A stretch of DNA of 29,114 nucleotides from a virus: IMG/VR virus record IMGVR_UViG_3300042351_000642, positions 1-29,114 of that record. The stretch is one strand, 5' to 3'. The notes under the pieces were generated by a model, which had not been told where the DNA came from, searched no databases, and saw nothing but the letters and a program-made list of their open reading frames with translations. The position numbers and the translations under genes are program-made. How positions within the stretch are numbered: position 1 is the first letter of the stretch; every line of letters starts with the position of its first letter. Shown here one piece after another: positions 1 to 7,799 of this stretch.

Positions 1-197
1 AAACAGGCAAGCTGCGCGTCGAATCAAAGGAAAAGATGGCAGCGAAAAGTATGAAGTCACCGGACCGTGCGGACGCATTGCTTGCTTGCATCGCGCTTGG
101 CAGTCGCATCAGCGGAGCCATGACGGGCGCGGCATCAGTTACCACATCGAGGAACACATTCGCCAGTCGAACCGTCCGAGGGTTTAACGCTCTGTAA
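1..197 (+). CDS. terL: Terminase large subunit, C-terminal fragment
   Basis: Only the last 64 codons are present; the reading frame starts at base 3 and the gene is cut by the window edge. The protein packages phage DNA into the prohead as an ATPase/nuclease motor. The visible part carries MAAKSMKSPDRADALLACI (about base 36 on), which matches the 'SPD.ADAL' signature at the end of the terminase nuclease domain; its Asp residues belong to the metal site. The tail after it is low-complexity Ser/Thr/Ala. The next gene is a portal, the normal order. The assignment rests on a short fragment plus context. Confidence 0.8.
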   Translation, partial: TGKLRVESKEKMAAKSMKSPDRADALLACIALGSRISGAMTGAASVTTSRNTFASRTVRGFNAL

Positions 198-199
198 AT

Positions 200-1873
200 T
201 TGAGCTTGCCATTGGCTGCATTGCGTGCTATTGCCATGCTCACCATGACCGCAGACGAACGAAAGGGCATCGTAGCGCCTTTGCCAGCTTCCTACCGCAC
301 GCAGGACTATGACCTTGCCAATGTAACGCCAGAGCAAGTGCGCAGCATTCTACGCAACGTGCGCACCGGCAGGCTGGAGGATCAGGATCGACTTTTCCGA
401 ATGATGGTCGATTCTTGGTCGCGTCTGCGTAAGTGCATCAACGAGATCGCCGGTAATGTCACGGCGCTCGACATCGAGATCAAGCCAGGTATTCGCGAAG
501 GTGCCGAGGAACCGACACCGCAGGCATTGCAGATCCACGAAACAGTAGAACGAGCGCTTGAATCGTATGCACCACGTCCGAGCCATTGGGAACTCGACAC
601 GAAGGGCATGATGCGTGCGCTTATCGACGCCTACGCCAAGGGAATCAGCGTGGTGGAAATCATATGGCACACCGAAAACGGAATCGTTTCACCGCGCTGC
701 TACGCTCCAGTTCCAGCGAAGTATCTCGCCTATCCATCAGCATCGAACGAGATCGACCGCTTGATGATGGCACCGAACGGCGTCAACTACGACACCCTGA
801 TCGACTTCCCGCCTGACAAGTTTCTGATTGCCATCTGGCAGCAAGGGGGCTGTCATCCAATCCACTCGGCAAACCTTCGCGCGCTCACGAAGTTCTGGCT
901 CGGTGCGATTTATGGTCTCGGATGGTTCATGCAATACGCGCAGTTGTATTCGATCCCGTGGCGACATGCGGAAACCGACGGCAGTGACGAAGCAATGATG
1001 AAGGCACAGGAGATGCTGGAAAATATCGGAACGAGCGGCTACGCAGTTACCGGACCGGGTGTGAAGTTCTCGATCATGGACGGCATCAAAGGTGGCGAAT
1101 CGCTGCCACAGGTAGCTCTGATGAACGAGTCAGACAAAGCTTGTGATATTCTCATGCTGGGTCAGACGTTGACAACAGACGTGGGTGACAGCGGAAGCCG
1201 AGCGCTTGGCGATGTCCACGCGACAGTGCGCGGCGACATTCTGCAAGCGGTCGCGACATGGATCGGGCAGGTCGTGACAACACAGTTGATCCCTTCAATC
1301 GTTCGTATGAATTACGGCGCAGCGATCGCCAGCGAGGACATGCCCTATGCTGAAATCGTAATACCGAAGCCGAAAGATGAGAAGGCAATCGCCGAGCGCA
1401 TCAAGATCGTCACGAAGGACATCGGGCTTCCAGTCTCGAACAAATGGATCTACAACGAACTCGGCATTGCTGAACCGCAAGAAGGCGAGGCGCTATTTGG
1501 CGAAGTCGAAGATCCGCTCCCATTGCTCCCTGAAATCACCGAGGCGGCACGCGCTGACATTGACCTACGACCAACCGAGGACATGGCGAAGGCAGCACAG
1601 GATGCGCTTGAGATTCGCAGACAGAAGCCAGCATCAGAGCGCGGCATGACATCGGTCGGCATCGCACGAGCAAGGGACATCTCCAACCGTTCCGAGTTAT
1701 CAGCCGAGACGGTGAAGCGCATGGTGTCATTCTTTGCTCGCCATGAGATCGACAAAAAAGGCGAGACATGGGACGAGAAAGGCAAGGGCTGGCAAGCATG
1801 GCATGGCTGGGGCGGCGATGCTGGCAGAGAGTGGGCAAACGCAAAGCTCAAACAGATCGAAAATGACCGATGA
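200..1873 (+). CDS. Portal protein, Mu gp29/DUF935 family, with extra C-terminal module
   Basis: Forms the dodecameric portal through which DNA enters and leaves the capsid. The DUF935 core covers residues about 25-450. Family-typical stretches are GISVVEIIW, a Trp-rich central part, GQTLTTD and SRALGDVHATVRGDI. Residues about 484-557 form a separate module (VGIARARD, then RMVSFFARHEIDKK, then WGGDAGREWA) that I know from other phage head-gene proteins but is not part of the usual DUF935 portal. The chosen start is TTG two bases after the terminase stop; ATG at 236 (residue 13) is equally possible and no clear Shine-Dalgarno decides. The stop overlaps the next gene. Portal identity is secure; the role of the tail module is unknown. 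Confidence 0.88.
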   Translation: MSLPLAALRAIAMLTMTADERKGIVAPLPASYRTQDYDLANVTPEQVRSILRNVRTGRLEDQDRLFRMMVDSWSRLRKCINEIAGNVTALDIEIKPGIREGAEEPTPQALQIHETVERALESYAPRPSHWELDTKGMMRALIDAYAKGISVVEIIWHTENGIVSPRCYAPVPAKYLAYPSASNEIDRLMMAPNGVNYDTLIDFPPDKFLIAIWQQGGCHPIHSANLRALTKFWLGAIYGLGWFMQYAQLYSIPWRHAETDGSDEAMMKAQEMLENIGTSGYAVTGPGVKFSIMDGIKGGESLPQVALMNESDKACDILMLGQTLTTDVGDSGSRALGDVHATVRGDILQAVATWIGQVVTTQLIPSIVRMNYGAAIASEDMPYAEIVIPKPKDEKAIAERIKIVTKDIGLPVSNKWIYNELGIAEPQEGEALFGEVEDPLPLLPEITEAARADIDLRPTEDMAKAAQDALEIRRQKPASERGMTSVGIARARDISNRSELSAETVKRMVSFFARHEIDKKGETWDEKGKGWQAWHGWGGDAGREWANAKLKQIENDR

Positions 1874-2102
1874 GGAAATGCGTGAGGTGGCGGGGCAATG
1901 GCTCGCACCGGTGGATCAGATCTTTGCTGACCTGATCGACAAGAGCTATACCATGACCGCAGGCGCATTTCAAATTGAGGTTGAGCAAGTCATCGAACGC
2001 ATACCGCAGTTGTTTTTCATGCTCGACAAACGAGCGCTTGAAACGTCGCTGGAGAATGAGATCGGCGCGGCAATCGTCAAATCACTAGAGCGCGAACTAT
2101 GA
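1863..2102 (+). CDS. Small head protein resembling the C-terminal tail of DUF935 portals
   Basis: 79 residues, acidic and mostly helical. The start ATG at 1863 overlaps the portal's end by 11 bases; an in-frame ATG at 1734 would lie deep in the portal gene and is rejected. The pattern WLAPVDQIFADLID, then IERIPQLFFMLDKRALETSL, then AAIVKSLE resembles the helical end of ordinary gp29 portals (family pattern: LDP...LL, then RLPELL..MD..AL...L..A). The likely reading is that this tail has become a separate polypeptide beside the portal. Mu-type genomes have the F minor head gene at this place; I see none here. Confidence 0.6.
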   Translation: MTDEEMREVAGQWLAPVDQIFADLIDKSYTMTAGAFQIEVEQVIERIPQLFFMLDKRALETSLENEIGAAIVKSLEREL

Positions 2103-2704
2103 AAATCACAATTACGGCGACGGGACTTGATCCAGTCAAAGCATCCATGATTCGATTACAATCGGCATCGGTGCGTAAGATCGCTGTGATGACTGGAGCG
2201 CAAGACGCTTTGGAAGTCGTCGAAAAATACTACAACATGGGCGGCTCAAAGCTTTGGGAAAATCCATCGCTTCCGACACATGGACCGGGACGTAAGAAAA
2301 CGCAGTGGTGGCGAAAAGTGGCTGGCTCATGGTCAATCATGGGCGCTAGCGGATCAGGCGTGACACTACGCAGCAAGGGTGCCATTGGATTCTCGCACAA
2401 AGTAACCGGCGGCACGATCACAGCACGACGTGCAAAGTTCCTCACGATCCCCATCGTGCCAGAAGCGCACGGTCTGACAGCTCGCACATACAGTCGAACG
2501 ATTGCACCGCTATTCGCGGTCAAGGGTGTGCTAGCGCAGGCAGATGAGAACTCACCGACTGGTATTAAGCCGGTGTTCGTGCTGAAGAAATCAATCACGC
2601 AGAAGCCATGGCAAAACGCTCTGCCACCTGAGAAAACATATCTCGATGCGTTTACGAACGGGGCGCTACAAAGCATCATTGCACAGGTCGAAAGTGCTAC
2701 TTAA
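2099..2704 (+). CDS. Phage virion morphogenesis protein, Mu gpG-like
   Basis: 201 residues, ATGA-coupled to the preceding gene. The family acts late in head completion or as a tail-completion factor that joins head and tail. Evidence is the position (portal, small gene, this gene, protease, as in Mu 29-30-31-32) and the general pattern: an N-terminal helical part, a basic segment with GPGRKKTQWWRKV (residues about 62-75), then GAIGFSHKVTGGTI and RAKFLTIP, where gpG-type proteins have 'HQ.GG....RPFLG'. The family match is by pattern, so this is moderately certain. A 47-base gap follows before the protease gene. Confidence 0.6.
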   Translation: MKITITATGLDPVKASMIRLQSASVRKIAVMTGAQDALEVVEKYYNMGGSKLWENPSLPTHGPGRKKTQWWRKVAGSWSIMGASGSGVTLRSKGAIGFSHKVTGGTITARRAKFLTIPIVPEAHGLTARTYSRTIAPLFAVKGVLAQADENSPTGIKPVFVLKKSITQKPWQNALPPEKTYLDAFTNGALQSIIAQVESAT

Positions 2705-2751
2705 AGAAAAGTAATTACAAGCCGAAAGCGAGTGGTAATCTCTTACTCGAA

Positions 2752-3747
2752 ATGGCGAACGAAATCATCAGTGCATCATTCCAGACCGAAGTGGAAGCTT
2801 TGGCTGAGAGCATTGTATATCTCCCTGAAGGCGAGCATGAAATCCATGCTACTGTGAACGGCAAACCTGCCAAGCGCAAGGTGAAGGTCGATGAGTCGAT
2901 CCTCGCTTCGTTCACGAACGACTTGCAAGCTCGCCAATCTCGCAACGTGCGACCATTCGCAGGCTTCGATCACAAAGCTGGTCCTGCATCATTCATTCCT
3001 AAAGAGTTCCGCTATGAAACGGGCGTTGGGCTTGTGCTGGACATCGAATGGACACAAGCAGGCAAGAGCGCCGTCGAAGGCAAGGACTACTCCTATTTTT
3101 CCCCGAACTTTCTACTCGCCAACGGCACGCCAGCAGGTCTGCCGACACACGGCGAGATCGGTTCGCTCGTTAACGAGCCAGCATTCGAGGCGATGGAAAA
3201 GATCGCTGCATCATACAACGAAACCAATATGGACATCAAACCACTAATCGACCTTGGACTTGTTGCCGAGGATGTTGACCCTGAGAAAGCAATGGAAATT
3301 GCTAAGCTCGAAATCGAAGCCATGAAAAGCAAGATCGCTGAGATCGAAGCTGGTTACATGACGAAAGAAGCCGACGCAGTGCAAGCTGCTGCCAACCACG
3401 CCAACGAACTGGAGACAGTCACCGCATCGCGTGACGCTCTCGCTAGCGAAGTGGAAACGCTCAAAGCATCACTCGCTGAAATCGAGGACAAAGCTGCTGA
3501 CAGCGTGATCGACGAGGCCGTCAAAGCTGGTCGCATCGCTCCGCAAGATGAAAAAGCCAAGTCATTCTGGAAGGCACAAATCAAAGCTGACAAGAACTCT
3601 GTGGAAATTCTCAACGCCATCCCATCCAAGCCGGTTAACGGAGAAACCGTTCTCGCCGGTAAAGCTGAAGAAGGCACCAAACAAACCGAACTCAAAGGAC
3701 TCGCACTCGTCGAAGCATCCTTCAAAGCTCAAAACCAATCTCACTAA
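2752..3747 (+). CDS. Prohead protease with scaffold domain (Mu gpI/Z-like)
   Basis: 331 residues. The N-terminal part (about 1-145) matches the Mu I protease family: PFAGFDHKAG gives the conserved His (residue 74) and YSYFSPNF (113-120) the Ser-containing motif, followed by IGSLVNEPAF. Residues about 170-240 are a long Glu/Lys/Ala-rich helix with coiled-coil character, the scaffold part on which capsid subunits assemble. In Mu the scaffold is also made from an internal start (gene Z); candidate internal ATGs lie at residues about 160-190 (MDIKPL, MEIAKLE, MKSKIAE). The protease cleaves scaffold before DNA packaging. It directly precedes the capsid gene, as expected. Confidence 0.82.
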   Translation: MANEIISASFQTEVEALAESIVYLPEGEHEIHATVNGKPAKRKVKVDESILASFTNDLQARQSRNVRPFAGFDHKAGPASFIPKEFRYETGVGLVLDIEWTQAGKSAVEGKDYSYFSPNFLLANGTPAGLPTHGEIGSLVNEPAFEAMEKIAASYNETNMDIKPLIDLGLVAEDVDPEKAMEIAKLEIEAMKSKIAEIEAGYMTKEADAVQAAANHANELETVTASRDALASEVETLKASLAEIEDKAADSVIDEAVKAGRIAPQDEKAKSFWKAQIKADKNSVEILNAIPSKPVNGETVLAGKAEEGTKQTELKGLALVEASFKAQNQSH

Positions 3748-3759
3748 ACAAATAATACT

Positions 3760-4698
3760 ATGCCCAACAACCTAACTCTGTTAGACCTTGCCAAGCTCAA
3801 CGGACATGATCCCATCGTCGGTCTGATTGAGGAAGTCGCCAGTGCCTCACCTGAGGTAACAATCATTCCAGCTCGCACGATCCGCGGCACGTCCTACAAG
3901 ACTGTGACCCGCAACAGTCGCCCGAGCGTTGCATTCCGTCAAGCCAACGAAGGCACGGATGCGACCAAGTCGAACTTCACCGAACGTCTGGTTGAGTGCT
4001 TCATTCTCTCGGCTCGCGTTGAGGTCGATAAGGCTGTTGCTCGCGGTTACGAGGACGGTGCTGAGGCTCTCCAAGCCATCGAGGCAATGGGAGTTATGCG
4101 CGCTGCTCTGACCACAGTTGGAACTCAAACCATCTACGGCGACAACGCAAGCTCGAAAGGCTTCGCCGGTCTGCAAACATTGGTTAGCGCTCTAGGGAGT
4201 GACATCGTAGTTGATGCAGGCGGCACAACCTCAGCGACTGGTTCCTCGGTTTATGCCATCAAGGCAGGCAATACTGGCGTGCAATACGTCTACGGTAACG
4301 GCACAACCTTCGACCTCTCGCCATTCCGCGAAGGCGACGCAGTTGATGCAGACGCCAAACGCTACGCTGCATTCATCGCTGACCTCACCGCTTGGATCGG
4401 CTTCCAGTGCGTTAACAAGCACGCAATCGGTCGTTTGAAAAAGCTCACCGCAGACAGCGGCAAAGGATGCACAGACGCCAAGATTGCCGAGCTTCTCAGC
4501 AAGTTCCCAGTTGGCGAGCGTCCGACTCACTTGCTCATGTCGCGCCGTTCCGCATTCCAGTTGCAAGTCAGCCGGAACACAACCCCATCGACCAAGCAGG
4601 AAGCCTTCACCGGCATTCTTCCAGGTGTGCCAACGGAATCCTTTGGAGTTCCAATCATCATCACCGACTCGATCGTTGACACCGAAACCCTCAGCTAA
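3760..4698 (+). CDS. Major capsid protein (HK97-fold type)
   Basis: 312 residues. Builds the icosahedral shell. It lies directly after the protease/scaffold gene and before a cement-protein gene. Recognisable are LLDLAKLNGHDPIVGLIEEV at the N terminus, PARTIRGTSYKT, an E-loop-like region with FRQANEGT, the helix with AIEAMGVMRAAL (spine-helix candidate), YGDNASSKGFAGLQ, and GVPIIITDSI in the last strand. These fit a family of environmental phage capsids of about 300-330 residues. No Shine-Dalgarno is visible; the leader is AAACAAATAATACT. A product made in hundreds of copies therefore appears to rely on a non-SD start. Confidence 0.85.
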   Translation: MPNNLTLLDLAKLNGHDPIVGLIEEVASASPEVTIIPARTIRGTSYKTVTRNSRPSVAFRQANEGTDATKSNFTERLVECFILSARVEVDKAVARGYEDGAEALQAIEAMGVMRAALTTVGTQTIYGDNASSKGFAGLQTLVSALGSDIVVDAGGTTSATGSSVYAIKAGNTGVQYVYGNGTTFDLSPFREGDAVDADAKRYAAFIADLTAWIGFQCVNKHAIGRLKKLTADSGKGCTDAKIAELLSKFPVGERPTHLLMSRRSAFQLQVSRNTTPSTKQEAFTGILPGVPTESFGVPIIITDSIVDTETLS

Positions 4699-4716
4699 TT
4701 CTAACCATACAAAATC

Positions 4717-5118
4717 ATGAGCTTCGAATTTAACCGAAACATTCAAGACAAGAATTACACCTCCACTGTTGCGATTGCACAGGCTGGTGCAAACACCGCA
4801 GCATTTGACCTCGAACAAGCAGTTGGTGGCGACATCGAGCGAGTAGTTTTCTCGCTTTCTGCACCGACCGCTGCTGGCATCTCCGACACCAAAGTCGTGA
4901 CCTACGCACTGCAAGACAGCGCCGACGGTTCTTCATGGGCTGCCGTTGATCCAGCAATCAGCACGACTCAGACTGGTGCAGGTGGCGCTGGTATCGTTGC
5001 CAAAGAGGTTCGCTTCCGCGTTCCAGCTAACACCCGCCGCTATGTGCGCATCGCTCAAACGATGACTGCCACGGCTGGCACTGTTACTGGCAGCATGGTC
5101 GCCAAGCTTTTGTTCTAA
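4717..5118 (+). CDS. Capsid decoration/cement protein, Bbp16-like
   Basis: 133 residues, immediately after the capsid gene. A beta-rich protein with VVTYALQDSADGSSWAAVD, then FRVPANTRRYVRIAQT and a final LLF, the pattern of small Bbp16-type cement proteins that bind between capsomers and stabilise the filled head. No transmembrane segment or signal peptide. The start follows ACAAAATC with no Shine-Dalgarno. A strong hairpin lies just downstream, which may set the expression level of the capsid/cement pair. Head-decoration role is inferred from both pattern and position. Confidence 0.6.
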   Translation: MSFEFNRNIQDKNYTSTVAIAQAGANTAAFDLEQAVGGDIERVVFSLSAPTAAGISDTKVVTYALQDSADGSSWAAVDPAISTTQTGAGGAGIVAKEVRFRVPANTRRYVRIAQTMTATAGTVTGSMVAKLLF

Positions 5119-5139
5119 TCCGTTGGAACTTGTGTGCAA

Positions 5140-5174
5140 AGGGCGGCGGAGTTGGTAGTTTCCTCCGCCGCCCT
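5140..5174 (+). terminator. GC-rich hairpin after the capsid genes
   Basis: AGGGCGGCGGAG (5140-5151) pairs perfectly with CTCCGCCGCCCT (5163-5174) across an 11-base loop. The following bases are AAATTC, so there is no U-tract. It could be a partial terminator or a stop to 3'-exonucleases that protects the abundant capsid/cement mRNA. The next gene in the same direction starts 23 bases further and shows no promoter of its own, so full termination is unlikely. Confidence 0.65.
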
Positions 5175-5197
5175 AAATTCTTGAAACTCAAATCATC

Positions 5198-5650
5198 ATG
5201 GCTTGGCTCGCTCTAACATATTCCGCACTTCGTGACAGACTCTCAACCGAGGAGTTCAATCGTTTGCTTGCCGAATGTCCGACACCCGAGGATAAAGCGC
5301 AGGAGATCCTCACGAGCGTAGCACAAGACATTGCCTCACGCGTCAACTCAGGTCGTCGCAAGCGTGGATTGCCTCCAGTGGTCAACACTGGCTTGTATGT
5401 TCCACCGGGCGCACGCAGGCACGCATACAATCTCTCACGCCAAGAGCTTACAGATTCCTATCCATCGCTCGCAGAATTTAACGGCGATGATCGACGCAGA
5501 GCAGTTGAGGAAGCCAACAGCTATCTCGATGACCTTGCCAACAACAACGCAGACTCCGATGATACCGGAGCCGAATCATTCGCTGCTATTAGCGGCAGTT
5601 CTTTTCGTTATGGCGGCGCTGCTGTCATGAACTTTTCAGAATCACCATGA
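5198..5650 (+). CDS. Head-tail connector/adaptor, gp36-like
   Basis: 150 residues. The first gene after the head block and the first of a tightly spaced connector/tail series. The helical N-terminal part (WLALTYSALRDRLSTEEF) and the middle (RRRAVEEANSYLDDLAN) follow the plan of head-completion adaptors of the Mu gp36/DUF1320 sort, which form a ring below the portal. The last 30 residues are Ser/Ala/Gly-rich and probably disordered. The assignment depends largely on position and overall pattern. Leader AACTCAAATCATC, no Shine-Dalgarno. Confidence 0.5.
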   Translation: MAWLALTYSALRDRLSTEEFNRLLAECPTPEDKAQEILTSVAQDIASRVNSGRRKRGLPPVVNTGLYVPPGARRHAYNLSRQELTDSYPSLAEFNGDDRRRAVEEANSYLDDLANNNADSDDTGAESFAAISGSSFRYGGAAVMNFSESP

Positions 5651-6132
5651 GCCTCATACGTCAGATAGTCGAAAGCATGGCAAAGACGCTGAAAGATCAT
5701 GCGTATTTTCGCACCGTGCCGATTATTCCCGTGCTGGTTCAAGACCACAAAGACATCGACCGCGAGATCGAGAACGCAATGAGCAAGGCAGGCGCTTTCG
5801 TCATGGTCAACTTTTCACAGAGTGAGGCATCGTCACCCGACACGCCCGGACCATACATGGACTCAGCGACGTTCTCGGTTACTTGCTCGGAGATTCCAAG
5901 CGTCTGGAGACAGCAGGCTGGTAACATGTCAAAACCAAGCGCAACAGAGATCGGCGAGGCAGTGGCTCGCATTCTGCACCATCACAAACCACTTGACGCT
6001 AGCGGTGATTCACTCACAGGCGGCGTTCTCACTTTTGATTCCATGCAAGAGGACGCGACGCCTCCGATGCTTCAACAAATCATCACTTTCAATTGCCCCG
6101 TGGGGCTACAAAATACAACTCCAACACGCTAA
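5647..6132 (+). CDS. Tail terminator/completion protein (gp37-like)
   Basis: 161 residues, ATGA-coupled to the adaptor gene. It lies between the connector and the tail tube gene, where siphophages encode the protein that caps the tail and joins it to the head. Visible parts are LKDHAYFRTVPIIPVLVQD near the N terminus (alpha/beta start typical of 'minor tail' terminators), VMVNFSQSEASSPD, then FSVTCSEIPSVWRQ and a C-terminal ITFNCPVGLQ strand. No catalytic motif is expected. Function inferred from context and secondary-structure pattern. Confidence 0.5.
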   Translation: MSLIRQIVESMAKTLKDHAYFRTVPIIPVLVQDHKDIDREIENAMSKAGAFVMVNFSQSEASSPDTPGPYMDSATFSVTCSEIPSVWRQQAGNMSKPSATEIGEAVARILHHHKPLDASGDSLTGGVLTFDSMQEDATPPMLQQIITFNCPVGLQNTTPTR

Positions 6133-6138
6133 ACCATC

Positions 6139-7050
6139 ATGCCAACATTCGACAGAACCACCATCGTTCGCGGTCCTTGCAAAGTCACCTATGATTCGCA
6201 AACATTCTACTCCAAAGCTGGAGTAGTGCTGACCACGACCAACTCGACATTCGACAAAGAAACTGACGCTTACGGCATCGTGAGCAAGTCGAAAACCGAC
6301 TTCACTATCGTTGTTGAATTTGAGCCAGTTGGTGAAATCGAGGCGCTCGCAGTTCTCTTCCCGCACGGCAACACCGCAATGGGAGCCAGCATCTACGGTT
6401 CGACCGACAAGAACCTTGTCATCGTATCGGCTGATAAAACCTACACGATACTCAACGCTCAGATCACGCAGATGCCGACCATCTCGTGCAGCGCGACCAA
6501 GACCGCGTTCGGCTCGGTGCAGTTCACAGGATTGCTCAAGAAAGACGGCGACCCACAGAACATCGAGGACTACTACACGACCGCAGGCGGCGATAGCATC
6601 GGCACAGGATTCAACCCATCGTTGATCTACACCGCACCTTACACCGCGACACTTGGAGCACTTGATCCATTCATGAGCGCAGAAGGCTTTGAGATCAGCT
6701 TTGACCTTTCACTCAATCCAGTGCTCGTCGATGGCATCGGCACGGTGGACATGAGCATGGGAAATCTAGGCTGCAACATCACTTGCATTCCGACTGGCAT
6801 TGATCAACTTGACTTCGATACCTTCTTCGACAACCTCAGCGCAGGCGAGGACTTGGCAGTAAGCGCACTCGAAATCAAAACCACTACAGTGGGAGGATTG
6901 GACTTCGATGCAGCAGCGGTTCAAGTCACCGAGCTTCAACGCAACTTTTCTGCGAGTGATAACCGACTCGGCACGCTCACCATGAGCGCCAAGCGGACAT
7001 TCAACGCAGGCGCATCAGTCACCCTATTCCAAATCGGCGCAGTATCCTAA
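6139..7050 (+). CDS. Major tail tube protein
   Basis: 303 residues, beta-rich, no transmembrane segment. Segments GASIYGSTDKNLVI, YTILNAQITQMPTISCSATK and FGSVQFTGLLKKDGDPQN are characteristic of a tail-tube family in environmental siphophages; the middle 'QITQMPTI' strand and a later C-terminal half (EGFEISFDLSLNPV, GTLTMSAKRTF) fit two beta-sandwich lobes. It forms stacked hexameric rings around the tape measure. It sits after the tail terminator and two genes before the tape measure, as expected. Confidence 0.72.
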   Translation: MPTFDRTTIVRGPCKVTYDSQTFYSKAGVVLTTTNSTFDKETDAYGIVSKSKTDFTIVVEFEPVGEIEALAVLFPHGNTAMGASIYGSTDKNLVIVSADKTYTILNAQITQMPTISCSATKTAFGSVQFTGLLKKDGDPQNIEDYYTTAGGDSIGTGFNPSLIYTAPYTATLGALDPFMSAEGFEISFDLSLNPVLVDGIGTVDMSMGNLGCNITCIPTGIDQLDFDTFFDNLSAGEDLAVSALEIKTTTVGGLDFDAAAVQVTELQRNFSASDNRLGTLTMSAKRTFNAGASVTLFQIGAVS

Positions 7051-7053
7051 GCA

Positions 7054-7797
7054 ATGTTCGTAAGACTCCAGCGCGGCGCGATTGCTTACGACCTCGCCGG
7101 TGGCGATGGTCAAAGAAGCGAAACGTCCAACTTCCAAATCTCGGCTGAGCCGAACTTTCAGCAGGTGCAATACATCGAGGCTGACCAGTTCGATCAGTTC
7201 TTCCGTGGTGGATCTAGCACGACTGTCAGTTTTGACAGCGTGCTGACATTCACGTCACTAACCGATGCTGAGAACTACTTGCTCAACATGCCTCAAGGCT
7301 TGCTCTCACAGGCGAGCCAAACGGCGACGATTGGCAGGCTGACAGCGGCAGGCACAGTGCAATCCGAGACGCTAACTTGCGTCGGCACAACGACTGGAGC
7401 TGGTAACATCAACTGGTCCTTCACAAGCGTGGACGTGACAGCGAGCGGATCGACGGCGGTTCTATCAGGCGACACGCCGACACAATACGCGGCGAAGATT
7501 GCGACATCGCTTAACGCAAATTCAAGCATTGCATTTCGCTACATCATCACGAGTTCAGGTGCGACCGTTATCATCACAAAGCGCCAAGCAGAAGCCAATG
7601 ACGGCACGCTTGCACTTGTCACCACAAACGGCTCGCCATCGCCAGTTATCACAGGTGCAACGAGCGCAAACACAACGGCAGGAGTTGCACCGACAATCTC
7701 CAACTCGAAAACGCTCTCCAGCGTCTCATGCGTGGTAAATCTTGCGCAAAACGGAGTTTCGATCTTGCAAAACGTAACACTACTCGGTAAATACTAG
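7054..7797 (+). CDS. Tail protein with inserted beta domain
   Basis: 247 residues between tail tube and tape measure. The ends (1-100: YIEADQFDQFFRGGSSTTVSF and LTDAENYLLNMPQGLL; last 30: VSCVVNLAQNGVSILQNVTLL) look like one domain. Between them, residues about 103-213, lies a module I recognise from many phage tail proteins: a Thr/Val-rich stretch, GDTPTQYAAKIATSLNANSS, a 'GATVIITK' strand, NDGTLALVT, and ATSANTTAGVAPTI. In other phages that module occurs alone or in tandem in tail tubes and fibres. It may be a second tube or tube-adaptor protein with an exposed appendage. Tail-assembly chaperones would normally occupy this place. Confidence 0.5.
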   Translation: MFVRLQRGAIAYDLAGGDGQRSETSNFQISAEPNFQQVQYIEADQFDQFFRGGSSTTVSFDSVLTFTSLTDAENYLLNMPQGLLSQASQTATIGRLTAAGTVQSETLTCVGTTTGAGNINWSFTSVDVTASGSTAVLSGDTPTQYAAKIATSLNANSSIAFRYIITSSGATVIITKRQAEANDGTLALVTTNGSPSPVITGATSANTTAGVAPTISNSKTLSSVSCVVNLAQNGVSILQNVTLLGKY

Positions 7798-7799
7798 CC

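Noticed and set aside
1450-1968. 172-residue frame on the - strand
   Set aside because: Ser/Arg/Pro-rich complement of the portal gene; a shadow frame.
2729-2749. Small inverted repeat CGAGT...ACTCG before the protease gene
   Set aside because: Only five pairs; expected by chance.
4231-4914. 227-residue frame on the - strand
   Set aside because: Lies opposite the capsid and cement genes; Cys/Val-rich shadow composition and no start context.
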